From the NCBI GenBank assembly GCA_947632155.1, contig CANROF010000087.1:31369-95368 (forward strand): a stretch of 64,000 nucleotides of DNA, given 5' to 3'. The stretch comes from an uncultured Oscillospiraceae bacterium. GTDB lineage: Bacteria > Bacillota > Clostridia > Oscillospirales > Oscillospiraceae. Made by a program: the position numbers and the translations under genes. This document shows positions 1 through 10,204 of the stretch, one piece after another (positions within the stretch are counted from its first letter, which is position 1; the number at the start of each line of letters is the position of its first letter). The notes beneath the pieces were generated by a model. That model worked only from the letters and a program-made list of their open reading frames with translations, was not told where the DNA came from and did not search any database.

Positions 1-1266
1 GATGAGGAGAGCCTGCGGGCCGTGTTCTCCCGGAGCGGCTTCACCGACGGGTATCTCACGGGCCGGCGGGATGCCTCCATGTTCGGCCGCCGGGAGCGGG
101 AGGACGTGGCCGCCGCGGCGCCGGTGCTGGGGAGGCTCGCGGCCCTCTACCGGGCCGAGCGGCGGAGCGTCCCGGCGGATATGGAGTTTACCCTGACGCC
201 GGAGGGCAGCGCCCTCACCGTGCGGTGCGGCGGCGACGCCGTCACCGTCCCGGGCCCCGCGCCGGAGGCGGCGCGCAGCAGGCCCCTGGACGCCGGGAGC
301 GCCCGGGGAAGTCTTGAAAAGACCGGCGGCACGCCGTACTTCGTCCGGGGGTTCCACGCGGACATCGCCCCGGGGCTCATGCTGCCGGCCTCCGCCCTCA
401 ACGCCCTCCGCCGGGAGGCGCTGGAGGCGCTGACGCGCCTGCGGGAGCGGCCGAGGCCCTGGAGAATCGCGGAGGAAGCGGCGGAGCGGCCGCCCATAGC
501 GCCCCACACGGCCGGGGAGCCGGAGCTGTGGGGGAGCTTCCGGCTTTTTGAGCAGGCCCGGGCCGCCCGGGGGCTCCGGCGGGTCATCCTGCCGGCCTCC
601 GAGATCGAAAAGCACCCGGAGACTGTGGAAATTTATGGGGAAAAGTTGACGGTGGGACTAAATCCGCTATATTTCGACACGGAAAAAGGGAATATGGAGG
701 GGAGACTTGCAAAAATATACGCCCTGGGGGTGAAAAACGCCCTGTGCGAAAATCTGTACGCGGTGAAGCTGGCGGGGCGGCTGGGATTTGCCCTCCACGG
801 CGGGACGGGGCTCAACATCATGAACACCCCGGCCCTCCGGGAGCTCCAACGGTTGGGGCTTGAGAGCGCCGCGGTGTCCTTTGAGCTGCCCATGGCGCGA
901 ATCGCCGCCCTGGGCGGGGACATCCCCCGGGGCATCGCGGCCTACGGGTATCTGCCGCTGATGCGCTTTCGCGCCTGCCCCCTGAGGACCCGGGCCGGCT
1001 GCGGGAGCTGTCCGGGCCAGGGGGAGCTGACGGACCGGCGGGGCGTCAAATTCCGGGTGCTGTGCTCCGGGCGCGAGTACGGGACGCTCTTGAACTCCGT
1101 GCCCCTGCACATCGGGGAAAAGCGGACGGAGGGCGTGGATTTTCTCGTCCTGCGCTTCACCGTGGAGACGCCGGAGGAGGTCCGGGAGGTCCTTTATCAG
1201 TACGAAAACCGCCTCCCCTCGGGAAAAAGCCGCACCGGCGGGCTCTATTACCGGCAGCTTTTGTGA
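1..1266 (+). CDS. U32 family peptidase, C-terminal part (5' truncated by window edge)
   Basis: The reading frame is open from base 1, so the gene starts outside the window; the first internal Met is not the true start. About 420 residues are visible. The C-terminal half has the look of the U32 peptidase / RNA hydroxylase family: a barrel-like stretch followed by the cysteine cluster CPLRTRAGCGSCPG near residue 330, which in this family binds iron-sulfur. The middle part resembles the inserted DUF3656-type region of the large U32 proteins (RlhA type, 23S rRNA hydroxylation). Exact substrate cannot be told from the fragment. It stands alone upstream of the ATP synthase promoter. Confidence 0.8.
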   Translation, partial: DEESLRAVFSRSGFTDGYLTGRRDASMFGRREREDVAAAAPVLGRLAALYRAERRSVPADMEFTLTPEGSALTVRCGGDAVTVPGPAPEAARSRPLDAGSARGSLEKTGGTPYFVRGFHADIAPGLMLPASALNALRREALEALTRLRERPRPWRIAEEAAERPPIAPHTAGEPELWGSFRLFEQARAARGLRRVILPASEIEKHPETVEIYGEKLTVGLNPLYFDTEKGNMEGRLAKIYALGVKNALCENLYAVKLAGRLGFALHGGTGLNIMNTPALRELQRLGLESAAVSFELPMARIAALGGDIPRGIAAYGYLPLMRFRACPLRTRAGCGSCPGQGELTDRRGVKFRVLCSGREYGTLLNSVPLHIGEKRTEGVDFLVLRFTVETPEEVREVLYQYENRLPSGKSRTGGLYYRQLL

Positions 1267-1303
1267 CGCCGGGGCGGTACACTTTTGACAATTAAAGCAG
1301 AGG

Positions 1304-1332
1304 TTGACAAAGCGGGGAAAATGTGATAACAT
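1304..1332 (+). promoter_or_regulatory. Sigma-A type promoter of the ATP synthase operon
   Basis: TTGACA at 1304-1309 and TAACAT at 1327-1332 with a 17-bp spacer, about 50 bp before the first atp gene. The -10 matches at four of six positions. Confidence 0.65.
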
Positions 1333-1381
1333 ATTTTTTTGAATTGCGGCGGGTTTCGGACGGCGGTCAACGGGTGGTCAA

Positions 1382-1645
1382 ATGAGAAAGGGCTTCGGAT
1401 TTTTAAAAAATATCGTCTGGATCACCCAGCTCGGCCTTTCCGTCGCCGCGCCCATCGTGCTGTGCGTCCTGGGCTCCGTGTGGCTCGGGAACCGCTTCGG
1501 GCTGGGGCCCTGGGTGGTGGCGGTGGGGACGCTCCTGGGCATTGGCGCGGCCTTCGCCGCCCTCTGGCAGAACCTCCGGGAGCTGGAGCGGCAGGCCAAG
1601 GAGGACGACAACGACCCGGGCGTGGGCTTCAACGACCACAAATGA
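1382..1645 (+). CDS. AtpZ/AtpI family F1Fo accessory membrane protein
   Basis: 87 residues with two hydrophobic segments (about residues 9-33 and 40-60) and a charged tail rich in Glu/Asp/Lys. Size, two-helix layout and first position in the operon fit AtpZ, a small protein thought to help c-ring assembly or cation supply together with AtpI. Followed 9 nt later by the AtpI-like gene. Confidence 0.75.
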   Translation: MRKGFGFLKNIVWITQLGLSVAAPIVLCVLGSVWLGNRFGLGPWVVAVGTLLGIGAAFAALWQNLRELERQAKEDDNDPGVGFNDHK

Positions 1646-1654
1646 GGTGCCGAC

Positions 1655-2074
1655 ATGCTTCACAATGACGCCGCCATACGGCAGTTTTTCAAAATAGCCC
1701 TGGGCGTCGCGGCGCTGACGGCGCTGGAGGTGGCGGTCTACGCGCTTCTGGGCCGCTTCTCCGTGAACGTGCTGCTGGGGGCCCTCTTCGGGATGGCCGT
1801 CTCCTGCGCAAATTTCCTGGCGCTGACGGTGACAGTCTCCCGGGCCGCCGACCGGGTGGAGAGCGGCGCGGACGCCATGAAGGCCAAGACGGCGGTGCAG
1901 GGGTCCTCGACGCTGAGGCTCCTGTTGCTGCTGGGCATTTATATCGCGGTGCTGAAGCTCACCACGCTCGACCCCCTGGCCTCGGTCCTGCCCCTTGTGT
2001 TTGTGCAGATCAGCATCAGTCTTTTCGAGTTTTTCCGCAGGGACGGTGAAAAGAATGGAAGTAAACGGTCCTAA
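1655..2074 (+). CDS. AtpI-like ATP synthase assembly protein
   Basis: 139 residues, four predicted membrane segments, basic C-terminus. Position between the AtpZ-like gene and atpB and the four-helix profile are those of AtpI/UncI, which assists c-ring assembly. GAGGTG lies just before the ATG. Its end overlaps the atpB start by 20 bases, implying translational coupling. Confidence 0.7.
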   Translation: MLHNDAAIRQFFKIALGVAALTALEVAVYALLGRFSVNVLLGALFGMAVSCANFLALTVTVSRAADRVESGADAMKAKTAVQGSSTLRLLLLLGIYIAVLKLTTLDPLASVLPLVFVQISISLFEFFRRDGEKNGSKRS

Positions 2075-2921
2075 AATATATCTTCAGATAAACGGCATGA
2101 ACGTCATCACCCAGACCACGGTGGCGAGCTTCGTGGTGATGGTCCTTTTGTGCGCCGCCGGCTTTTTCCTGGGGCGGAATTTGAAAAAACGCCCGGGGAG
2201 GATGCAGGTGCTGACGGAGAAGGGCGTCTCCATGCTCTATAACCTGGTGGAGGACACCATGGGCAAGCACAATTCCTACTGGACGCCCTACATCGGGGCG
2301 CTGTTCCTCTCCTCCATCGGCGGGTCCCTCATCGGCATGACGGGCATTCTCCGCTCGGCAACGTCCGACGTCAGCACCACCATCACCTGGGCGCTGATGA
2401 CGAGCTTCCTCGTCTGGGGCTGCACCATTAAAAACAGCGGCCTGAAAAGCTTTTTGAAGGGGTACATAAATCCCCTGAATATCGTCTCCGACATCGCCCA
2501 GCCCGTCAGTATGGCCTTCCGTCACTTCGGAAACATCATGGGCGGCGGGGTGCTGATGAGCATCCTCTACACCGGCCTTGCGGGGCTGTCCTCCCTCATC
2601 GTTGGGGCGGTGCGCTCCAACGGCTGGGTGGTCACCGGCGTGACGGCGCTGGTGGGAGCGGCGCTTCTGCTTTTGGGCTTCAAGAAGAAAAAAATGGTGT
2701 TCAAGATTTTCGGGGCCGTGTTCGCGGGCATCGCCGTGGCGGCGGCGCTGGAGCTCTTGGGCGTCTTCGGGGAGGTCCCCATTTTGGAGGTGGGCATCCC
2801 GGCGGTGCTGAGCCTCTACTTCGACATCTTCTCCGGCGGCATCCAGGCGCTGGTGTTCTCGCTGCTGACGATGGTCTATGTAGGCATGGCCTGTCCGCCG
2901 AAAGAGGAGAAAAACAAGTAA
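2055..2921 (+). CDS. atpB: F1Fo ATP synthase subunit a
   Basis: 288 residues, membrane stator subunit carrying the ion half-channels. Start chosen at the ATG at 2055 (MEVNGPKIYL) inside the end of atpI. The essential arginine helix is present as AFRHFGNIMGGGVL near residues 155-168, and the last helix ends in a typical ALVFSLLTMVYVGMA. Between these lies an insert of about 55-60 residues with a KKKK turn and two extra hydrophobic stretches, making the protein longer than the usual 230-250 residues of Firmicutes subunit a. Confidence 0.92.
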   Translation: MEVNGPKIYLQINGMNVITQTTVASFVVMVLLCAAGFFLGRNLKKRPGRMQVLTEKGVSMLYNLVEDTMGKHNSYWTPYIGALFLSSIGGSLIGMTGILRSATSDVSTTITWALMTSFLVWGCTIKNSGLKSFLKGYINPLNIVSDIAQPVSMAFRHFGNIMGGGVLMSILYTGLAGLSSLIVGAVRSNGWVVTGVTALVGAALLLLGFKKKKMVFKIFGAVFAGIAVAAALELLGVFGEVPILEVGIPAVLSLYFDIFSGGIQALVFSLLTMVYVGMACPPKEEKNK

Positions 2922-2982
2922 ATTAACCGCAAATTTACGGTTAAAGATAATCATTCAGCAATCTTTTGAGGAGGTAAATATC

Positions 2983-3222
2983 ATGGGTGAGATCGTTAGA
3001 GCCGCGGCCGTTCTCGGCGCGGGACTTTGCATGGGCATCGGGGCCATCGGACCGGCTCTCGGTGAGGGCAACGCCGTGGGCAAGGCGCTGGAGGGCATGG
3101 CCCGTCAGCCCGAGGCCGCCAGCACCCTGAGGACCAACATGATCCTGGGCTGCGCCATCACCGAGTCCACGGGCATCTACTCCCTGGTCATCGCGATTTT
3201 GCTGATCTTCGCGGTCAGATAA
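2983..3222 (+). CDS. atpE: F1Fo ATP synthase subunit c, predicted Na+ type
   Basis: 79 residues, two-helix hairpin forming the rotor ring. The polar loop is ARQPEA (residues 40-45). The ion site in helix 2 reads ITESTGIYSL with E61, S62, T63 and Y66, the Na+ ligand pattern, and helix 1 carries GEG with E28 where classic Na+ rings have Gln. A second carboxylate at this position is known from the Fusobacterium nucleatum Na+ ring. GAGGAGG precedes the start by a good distance. Confidence 0.95.
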   Translation: MGEIVRAAAVLGAGLCMGIGAIGPALGEGNAVGKALEGMARQPEAASTLRTNMILGCAITESTGIYSLVIAILLIFAVR

Positions 3223-3262
3223 ACGGCGCACAGGGTACTTTTCACCGGAAGGAGTGAGTGAC

Positions 3263-3790
3263 TTGCCGGTTTTAGCAGAGGTCACACAATTTGAAAGCCT
3301 GGTGGGCGTCAACCCTTGGACCGCGCTCTTCACCTTCTGCAATATGATCATCACCTTCCTGCTCTTGAAGAAATTCCTCTTCAAGCCCGTGAAGAAGATG
3401 ATCGACGCCCGTCAGAAGGAGATCGACGACATGTACGCCGACGCCGAGGCCTCCAAAAAGGAGGCCGCCAAGCTCCAGGCCGATTACGAGGAGCACTTAA
3501 GCTCCGCCCGCGCCCAGCGGGACGAGATCCTGCGGGACGCCGTGGCCGCCGCCAACAAGCGCCGGGAGGCCATCGTGGCCGAGGCCCGGGCGGACGCCGC
3601 GGCCCTGCGCGACAAGGCGGAGGCGGACATCGCCCAGGAGAAGAAAAAGGCCCTCAATGAGGTAAAGAACGAGATCTCCTCCATCTCCATCTCCATCGCC
3701 GAAGAGGTGGTGGAGCGGGAGATCACCGAGGCCGACCACCTGCGGCTGGTCAACGAATTCATCGGGAAATTAGGTGAGGGCGATGACTGA
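3263..3790 (+). CDS. atpF: F1Fo ATP synthase subunit b
   Basis: About 175 residues: one membrane segment (residues 20-40) then a long charged coiled coil of the peripheral stalk. The open frame reaches a GTG at 3254, but the Shine-Dalgarno GGAAGGAG ends at 3253, so the TTG at 3263 (9-nt spacing) is the likely start. Overlaps atpH by 8 bases. Confidence 0.92.
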   Translation: MPVLAEVTQFESLVGVNPWTALFTFCNMIITFLLLKKFLFKPVKKMIDARQKEIDDMYADAEASKKEAAKLQADYEEHLSSARAQRDEILRDAVAAANKRREAIVAEARADAAALRDKAEADIAQEKKKALNEVKNEISSISISIAEEVVEREITEADHLRLVNEFIGKLGEGDD

Positions 3791-4322
3791 GCTGGCAAGG
3801 ACCTACGGCGGGGCCCTCTATGAGCTGGCACGGGAGGAGCGCCTTTCGGAGGAGCTGCTTTCTCAGCTTGACATGTGCGTCAGGCTCCTGGGGGACTACC
3901 CGGAGTATGGGCGGCTGCTGTCCACCCCCTCCGTCCCCAAGGAGGAGCGGCGGGAGCTCATAAAGAGCGCCTTCGGCGGCCGGGTCCACGAGTATGTGGA
4001 GAGCTTTTTGAAGCTCTTAGTGGACCGGGATGCCGTGGGCGAGCTGCCCGGCTGCGCCCGGGCCTACCGCGAAAGGTACAACGAGGACAACGGCATCTTG
4101 GAGGTCACCGCCACCGCCGCCGTGGAGCTTCCCGCGGCCGCCCGGGAGCGGCTTCTGGCCAGGCTCCGGGAGGTCTTCGGGAAGAAGATCCTCCTCACCG
4201 TCACGGTGGACCCCTCGGTGCTGGGCGGGATGCGCTTAGAGTGCCAGGGCAAGCGCTACGACGGCACCGTGAAGGACCGCCTTGCCCGCATCGAGCGCGG
4301 CCTTCGCGAGACGGTGCTGTGA
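3783..4322 (+). CDS. atpH: F1Fo ATP synthase subunit delta
   Basis: 179 residues from ATG 3783 (MTELARTYGGALYEL). N-terminal helical bundle and the typical C-terminal strand region with DPSVLGGMRLECQGKRYDGT. Links F1 to the b stalk. GGTGAGGG lies before the start within the end of atpF. Confidence 0.93.
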   Translation: MTELARTYGGALYELAREERLSEELLSQLDMCVRLLGDYPEYGRLLSTPSVPKEERRELIKSAFGGRVHEYVESFLKLLVDRDAVGELPGCARAYRERYNEDNGILEVTATAAVELPAAARERLLARLREVFGKKILLTVTVDPSVLGGMRLECQGKRYDGTVKDRLARIERGLRETVL

Positions 4323-4374
4323 GGCCCGGCCAAATCAGGGCGTTCATCTTAAAAATCACAGGAGGCGCTTTCAA

Positions 4375-4422
4375 ATGAAGGGCTTCTTTTGCGATGCCCG
4401 AGGATATGTTGGCGTCGAATAA
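4375..4422 (+). other. 15-codon open frame with good ribosome binding site overlapping the next gene
   Basis: AGGAGG at 4361-4366 sits before ATG 4375, which encodes only 15 residues (MKGFFCDARGYVGVE) before TAA. It overlaps, in another frame, the start of the 88-aa gene at 4394, which itself has no clear ribosome binding site. It may couple translation of that gene or mark a shifted frame. Confidence 0.35.
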
Positions 4423-4660
4423 CTTCTACATCTCCGCCTACTGGGGAACGCCCATCGCCAGGTATGCCGAGCTGCGCTCGCGGATGTACCGGCTTTCGTA
4501 TTTTGACCCCGTGGACGGCGGCTGGGAGCAGACCGAGGCGGCCATACGTGACCGCAGCGCCGTGGAGCTGGCGGTCCTGGCCGGGGGCACCCCCGAGGAC
4601 GTGGAGAGCGCCCGGCAGGGCGACGCCAAGGCCCTTATCGAGTTTATGAAAAACAGTTAA
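4394..4660 (+). CDS. Unknown 88-aa protein inside the ATP synthase operon
   Basis: Not recognised. It fills the gap between atpH and atpA, where most operons have only a short spacer. Composition is ordinary for a soluble host protein: aromatic N-terminal part (NNFYISAYWG), an acidic helix-forming C-terminal part (PEDVESARQGDAKAL). Codon use (G or C at third positions) matches the host genes, so it looks truly coding. An in-frame TGA at 4376 excludes a longer start. Could be an auxiliary ATP synthase factor; this is inference from position. Confidence 0.6.
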   Translation: MPEDMLASNNFYISAYWGTPIARYAELRSRMYRLSYFDPVDGGWEQTEAAIRDRSAVELAVLAGGTPEDVESARQGDAKALIEFMKNS

Positions 4661-4720
4661 AAGCACATTTTTGAACATAAAACGGCAATTCTCTGATACT
4701 TCTTTAACGGGAGAATCAAT

Positions 4721-6229
4721 ATGGAACTGAAACCAGAGGAGATAACCAAAATCATAAAGGCGCAGATCAAGAACTACTCCAGGCAGATCGAGGAGAGCGA
4801 GACTGGCACCGTCATCTTGGTGGGCGACGGCATCGCCAGGGCCTCGGGGCTTGAGAAGTGCCTGATGAACGAGCTCATCGAATTCCCAAACGGCGAGTAC
4901 GGCATGGCCCAGAATTTGGAGGAGAACTCCGTCTCCATCGTCATTCTGGGCTCCGACGCCGGCATCCGGGAGGGCGACGCCGTGAAGCGCACGGGCCGGG
5001 TCGTCTCCGTCCCCGTGGGCGAGGCCCTCATCGGCCGCGTGGTGGACGCCCTGGGCGCCCCCATCGACGGCAAGGGCGAGATCGCCGCCGCGCGCTTTGA
5101 CCCCATCGAGGCCCCCGCCCCCGGCATCATCGAGCGCAAGAGCGTCTCCGTGCCGCTGCAGACGGGCATTAAGGCCATCGACTCCATGATCCCCATCGGC
5201 CGCGGCCAGCGCGAGCTCATCATCGGCGACCGCCAGACGGGAAAATCCACCATCGCCATCGACACCATCCTCAACCAGAAGGGCAAGGACTGCATCTGCG
5301 TCTACGTGGCCATCGGCCAGAAGCGCTCCACCGTGGCCCAGGTGGTCAGCACCTTGGAGGCCGGCGGGGCCATGGACTACACCATCGTCGTCTCCGCCAC
5401 CGCCTCGGAGCTGGCACCCATGCAGTACATCGCGCCCTATTCCGGCTGCACCATGGGCGAGTACTTCATGAAGCAGGGGCGCGACGTCCTGGTGGTCTAC
5501 GACGACCTCAGCAAGCACGCCGTGGCCTACCGCGCCATCTCCCTGCTCATCCGGCGGCCCCCCGGACGGGAGGCGTACCCCGGCGACGTCTTCTACCTCC
5601 ACTCCCGGCTTCTGGAGCGGGCGGCGCGGATGGCCCCGGAGTACGGCGGAGGGTCCCTGACGGCCCTGCCCATCATCGAGACGCAGGCCGGGGACGTGTC
5701 GGCCTATATCCCGACAAATGTCATCTCCATCACCGACGGACAGATCTTTTTGGAGACGGAGCTCTTCCACTCCGGCATCATGCCCGCCGTGAACCCCGGC
5801 ATTTCGGTGAGCCGCGTGGGCGGCTCGGCCCAAATCAAGGCCATGAAGAAGGTGGCGGGGTCCTTAAAGCTCATTTACTCCCAGTACCGGGAGCTCCAGT
5901 CCTTCGCCCAGTTCGGCTCGGACCTGGACCAGGACACCAAGGACCGCCTCGCCCAGGGCGAGCGGATAGTCGAGGTCCTGAAGCAGAAAAACGGCGCCCC
6001 CGTGGAGGTGGCCCACCAGGTCTGCATCTTCTACGCCGCCACGAACGGGTATCTCAAGGACATCGAGACATCCAAAATCAGCGACTTCGAGCGGGGCCTT
6101 TACGACTACATGGACGAGCACGGCTGCGCCGTTCTGGAGGCCATCCGGGAGAGCGGGAAGCTGGAGCCGGAGACTGAGGCGGAGCTGAAGGCCTGCATCA
6201 CAAGGTATATCGAGATATTCAATAAATAA
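4721..6229 (+). CDS. atpA: F1Fo ATP synthase subunit alpha
   Basis: 502 residues, the usual length. Walker A GDRQTGKS near residue 170, the arginine-finger region SRVGGSAQ near residue 365-372. Non-catalytic nucleotide-binding subunit of the F1 hexamer. Followed by atpG after 15 bases. Confidence 0.98.
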   Translation: MELKPEEITKIIKAQIKNYSRQIEESETGTVILVGDGIARASGLEKCLMNELIEFPNGEYGMAQNLEENSVSIVILGSDAGIREGDAVKRTGRVVSVPVGEALIGRVVDALGAPIDGKGEIAAARFDPIEAPAPGIIERKSVSVPLQTGIKAIDSMIPIGRGQRELIIGDRQTGKSTIAIDTILNQKGKDCICVYVAIGQKRSTVAQVVSTLEAGGAMDYTIVVSATASELAPMQYIAPYSGCTMGEYFMKQGRDVLVVYDDLSKHAVAYRAISLLIRRPPGREAYPGDVFYLHSRLLERAARMAPEYGGGSLTALPIIETQAGDVSAYIPTNVISITDGQIFLETELFHSGIMPAVNPGISVSRVGGSAQIKAMKKVAGSLKLIYSQYRELQSFAQFGSDLDQDTKDRLAQGERIVEVLKQKNGAPVEVAHQVCIFYAATNGYLKDIETSKISDFERGLYDYMDEHGCAVLEAIRESGKLEPETEAELKACITRYIEIFNK

Positions 6230-6244
6230 AGGTGGTGAATTGCC

Positions 6245-7089
6245 GTGGCCGGAGTATCCATGAAGGACATTAAGCTCCGCATCCGGAGCATGGAGAGCAC
6301 AAGGCAGATAACAAAGGCCATGGAGATGGTGGCCGCCTCCAAGCTGCGCCGCGCCCAGGAGAACGTCGCCCGCTCAAGGCCGTATTTTGAGATACTTTAC
6401 ACCACCGTCTGCGACATCGCCTCCGGCTCCGACTCCTTTACCTCCAGGTATCTGGAGGCCCGGGAGGTCAAGCGGAGCTGCTACGTGGTGATCGCCGGGG
6501 ACCGGGGGCTGGCCGGGGGCTACAACCACAACGTTTTGAAGCTGGCCGAGGCCGAAATGGCCGGGAAGAACGCCGCGGTGGTGCCCATCGGCAAAAAATC
6601 CGTTGAGAATTTCCGGGCCCACGGCTTTGACATCCTCACCGACGCCTGGTGGGAGGCCGGGGACGTGTCCGTCTCCGACTGCTTCACCATGGCAAAGGAC
6701 CTGTGCGCCCGCTTTTTGGCGGGGGAGCTGGACGAGGTGAACATCGTCTATACGAATTTCGTATCCATTTTGACCCAGCAGCCCACGGTCATCCCCGTGC
6801 TGCCCCTCCACGGCCCGGAGGTCCGGGGGGAGGAGCCCGGCAGCGAGACGCTGTACGAGCCCGGCAGCGAGGCGGTGTTCGACGCCATCGTCCCGGAGTA
6901 CCTGGGGGGCCTCATCTACGGGGCGCTGTGCGAGAGCCGCGCCTCCGAGCAGGGCGCCCGCCGCACCGCCATGGACTCCGCCACCAAGAACGCGGAGGAG
7001 ATGATCGGCGATTTGAGCCTCAAATACAACCGCGCCCGCCAGGGGGCCATCACCCAGGAGATCACGGAGATCGTCGCCGGGTCTACTGC

Positions 7090-7096
<7 letters not shown>
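6245..7096 (+). CDS. atpG: F1Fo ATP synthase subunit gamma
   Basis: 283 residues. N-terminal helix MKDIKLRIRSMESTRQITKA and C-terminal helix with NAEEMIGDLSLKYNRARQ form the central-stalk coiled coil. Start GTG 6245 is preferred over ATG 6260 because AAGGTGGTG lies 7 nt upstream. Its TAA stop lies within the first hairpin of a structured repeat that separates it from atpD by 188 nt, unusual inside an atp operon. Confidence 0.97.
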
Positions 7097-8676
<1,580 letters not shown>

Positions 8677-8679
8677 GCG

Positions 8680-9087
8680 TTGGCTGAATTCGACCTGGAG
8701 ATCGTCACCCCCGACGGGCTCATGTTCTCCGGCAAGGCCGAGAGCCTGAAGGTCCGCACGGTCACGGGGGACGTGTGCATCCTCCCCAACCACATAAACT
8801 ACCTCACCGCCCTGGGGATGGGCGAGGCTAAGATCGTCTCCGAGGGCGTGGCCCGCCGGGCCGCCTGCATCGGCGGGATGCTCTCCGTCCGGGATAACCG
8901 GGTCCGCCTGGTCCCCACCACCTTTGAGTGGTCCGACGAGATAGATCCCGCCCGGGCCGAACGCGCCCGCCAGGCCGCGGAGGAGAAGCTCTCCCACCGC
9001 GACACCCTCTCCGACCAGGAGCTGGCCGTCGCCGAAGCCAAGCTCAAGCGCGCCTTGGTCCGCCGCAGCGTGGCGGGAATGAAATAA
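8680..9087 (+). CDS. atpC: F1Fo ATP synthase subunit epsilon
   Basis: 135 residues, TTG start 3 bases after the atpD stop. N-terminal beta sandwich (VTPDGLMFSGKAESLKVRT) and C-terminal helical hairpin (residues 88-135). Last gene of the operon. Confidence 0.95.
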   Translation: MAEFDLEIVTPDGLMFSGKAESLKVRTVTGDVCILPNHINYLTALGMGEAKIVSEGVARRAACIGGMLSVRDNRVRLVPTTFEWSDEIDPARAERARQAAEEKLSHRDTLSDQELAVAEAKLKRALVRRSVAGMK

Positions 9088-9090
9088 GGT

Positions 9091-9122
9091 AAAAAATTCC
9101 GCCCGTCCGGGCGGAATTTTTT
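9091..9122 (+). terminator. Rho-independent terminator of the atp operon
   Basis: TTCCGCCC / GGGCGGAA stem, loop GTCC, flanked by A6 and T6, 4 bases after the atpC stop. Confidence 0.92.
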
Positions 9123-9142
9123 GCGCGTATGCGCCGCGGATT

Positions 9143-10190
9143 CCATAACACACGTCGTCCAAATTCATAGCCCCCCAACCCCGCCGTAGGGGCCGATGAC
9201 CACATCGGCCCATCCCGCCGTTTTCTCTCCCCACCCGCCGTAAGGGCCGGACACATCTCCGGCCTAAGAGCCGCCCCATTGGGGCGGTTGGCCTCCGAAA
9301 CGCGCCTGCGGGCGCAGCGTGCCGGCCCGGTCCCTCCGATATGCACACCGCCCAAATCAACGCATAAACCAATCTCATATGCTGTACGGGCCGCCGCCCA
9401 CGGCGGCCCATCCCCCGTATTTCGCCGTTTTCCGTTTGAACGGAGGCAGGCGCGAATCGGAGAAAAGGGCCGCCGTGGGCAGCGGCCCGTACAGCGAATC
9501 GGGAGGTTTTCGCAGTTGTATTGGGGTTATCCATAATCGAACCACGGGCCGATGTGGTCATCGGCCCTTACGGCTTCAACAATACACATCGTCCAAATCA
9601 ACGCGAAAACCCCACCCAATACGTTGTAGGGGTCGCCGTCTCGGCGACCCGTGTTGCGATTTGGAATCCGCAAGCAATCAACGCGCAAACCCCAAACCCC
9701 GCCGTAAGGGCCGATGACCACATCGGCCCATCCCGCCAATTTCCCTCCCCACCCGCCGTAAGGGCCGGACACCGTGCCGGCCCATTCCCTCCGATATGCA
9801 CACCGCCCAAATCAACGCATAAACCAATCTCATATGCCGTACAGGCCGTGACCAACGGGAATGCCCTTTGGGCACGCCCACGGCGGCCCATCCCCCGTAT
9901 TTCGCCGTTTTCCGTTTGAACGGAGGCAGGCGCGAATCGGGAGAAAGGGGCCGCCGTGGGCGGCGGCCCGTACAGCGAATTGGGAGGTTTTCATGGTTGT
10001 ATTGGGGTTATTCGCAATCCCACCACGGGCCGGCACGGTGTCCGGCCCCTACGGGGACGTGTTGCGTATGCCAGGAGGCGGGTGGTAAATCGTGGGACGG
10101 GTCGCTGAGACGGCGACCCCTACGGCGTATTATGCAACGTTGTGTATAAACGAAAAGGGCCGCCAAGAGAGGCGGCCCCTACAGGGATTA
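9143..10190. repeat. Array of about 13 short palindromes, no gene
   Basis: Gene-free kilobase between the atp terminator and the LRR gene. Units share a GTA(A/G)GGG edge followed by a palindrome of one of a few words: GGCCGATG..CATCGGCC (9187, 9547, 9703), GGCCGGCAC-type (9240, 9759, 10023), GGTCGCCG..CGGCGACC (9626, 10092) and GGCCGCC..GGCGGCC (9388, 9465, 9948, 10154). Units occur in both orientations. A longer block, from CCGATATGCACACCG, occurs at 9336-9533 and again at 9791-10015. Open frames here merely run through palindromes. Confidence 0.8.
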
Positions 10191-10204
10191 AATAGGTATT
10201 CCCG

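Noticed and set aside
4349..5833. 494-aa minus-strand open frame opposite atpA
   Set aside because: Shadow of atpA; composition and lack of ribosome binding site speak against a gene.
9143..10190. CRISPR array
   Set aside because: Units vary in stem and occur in both orientations, spacing is irregular, no unique equal-length spacers and no cas genes.
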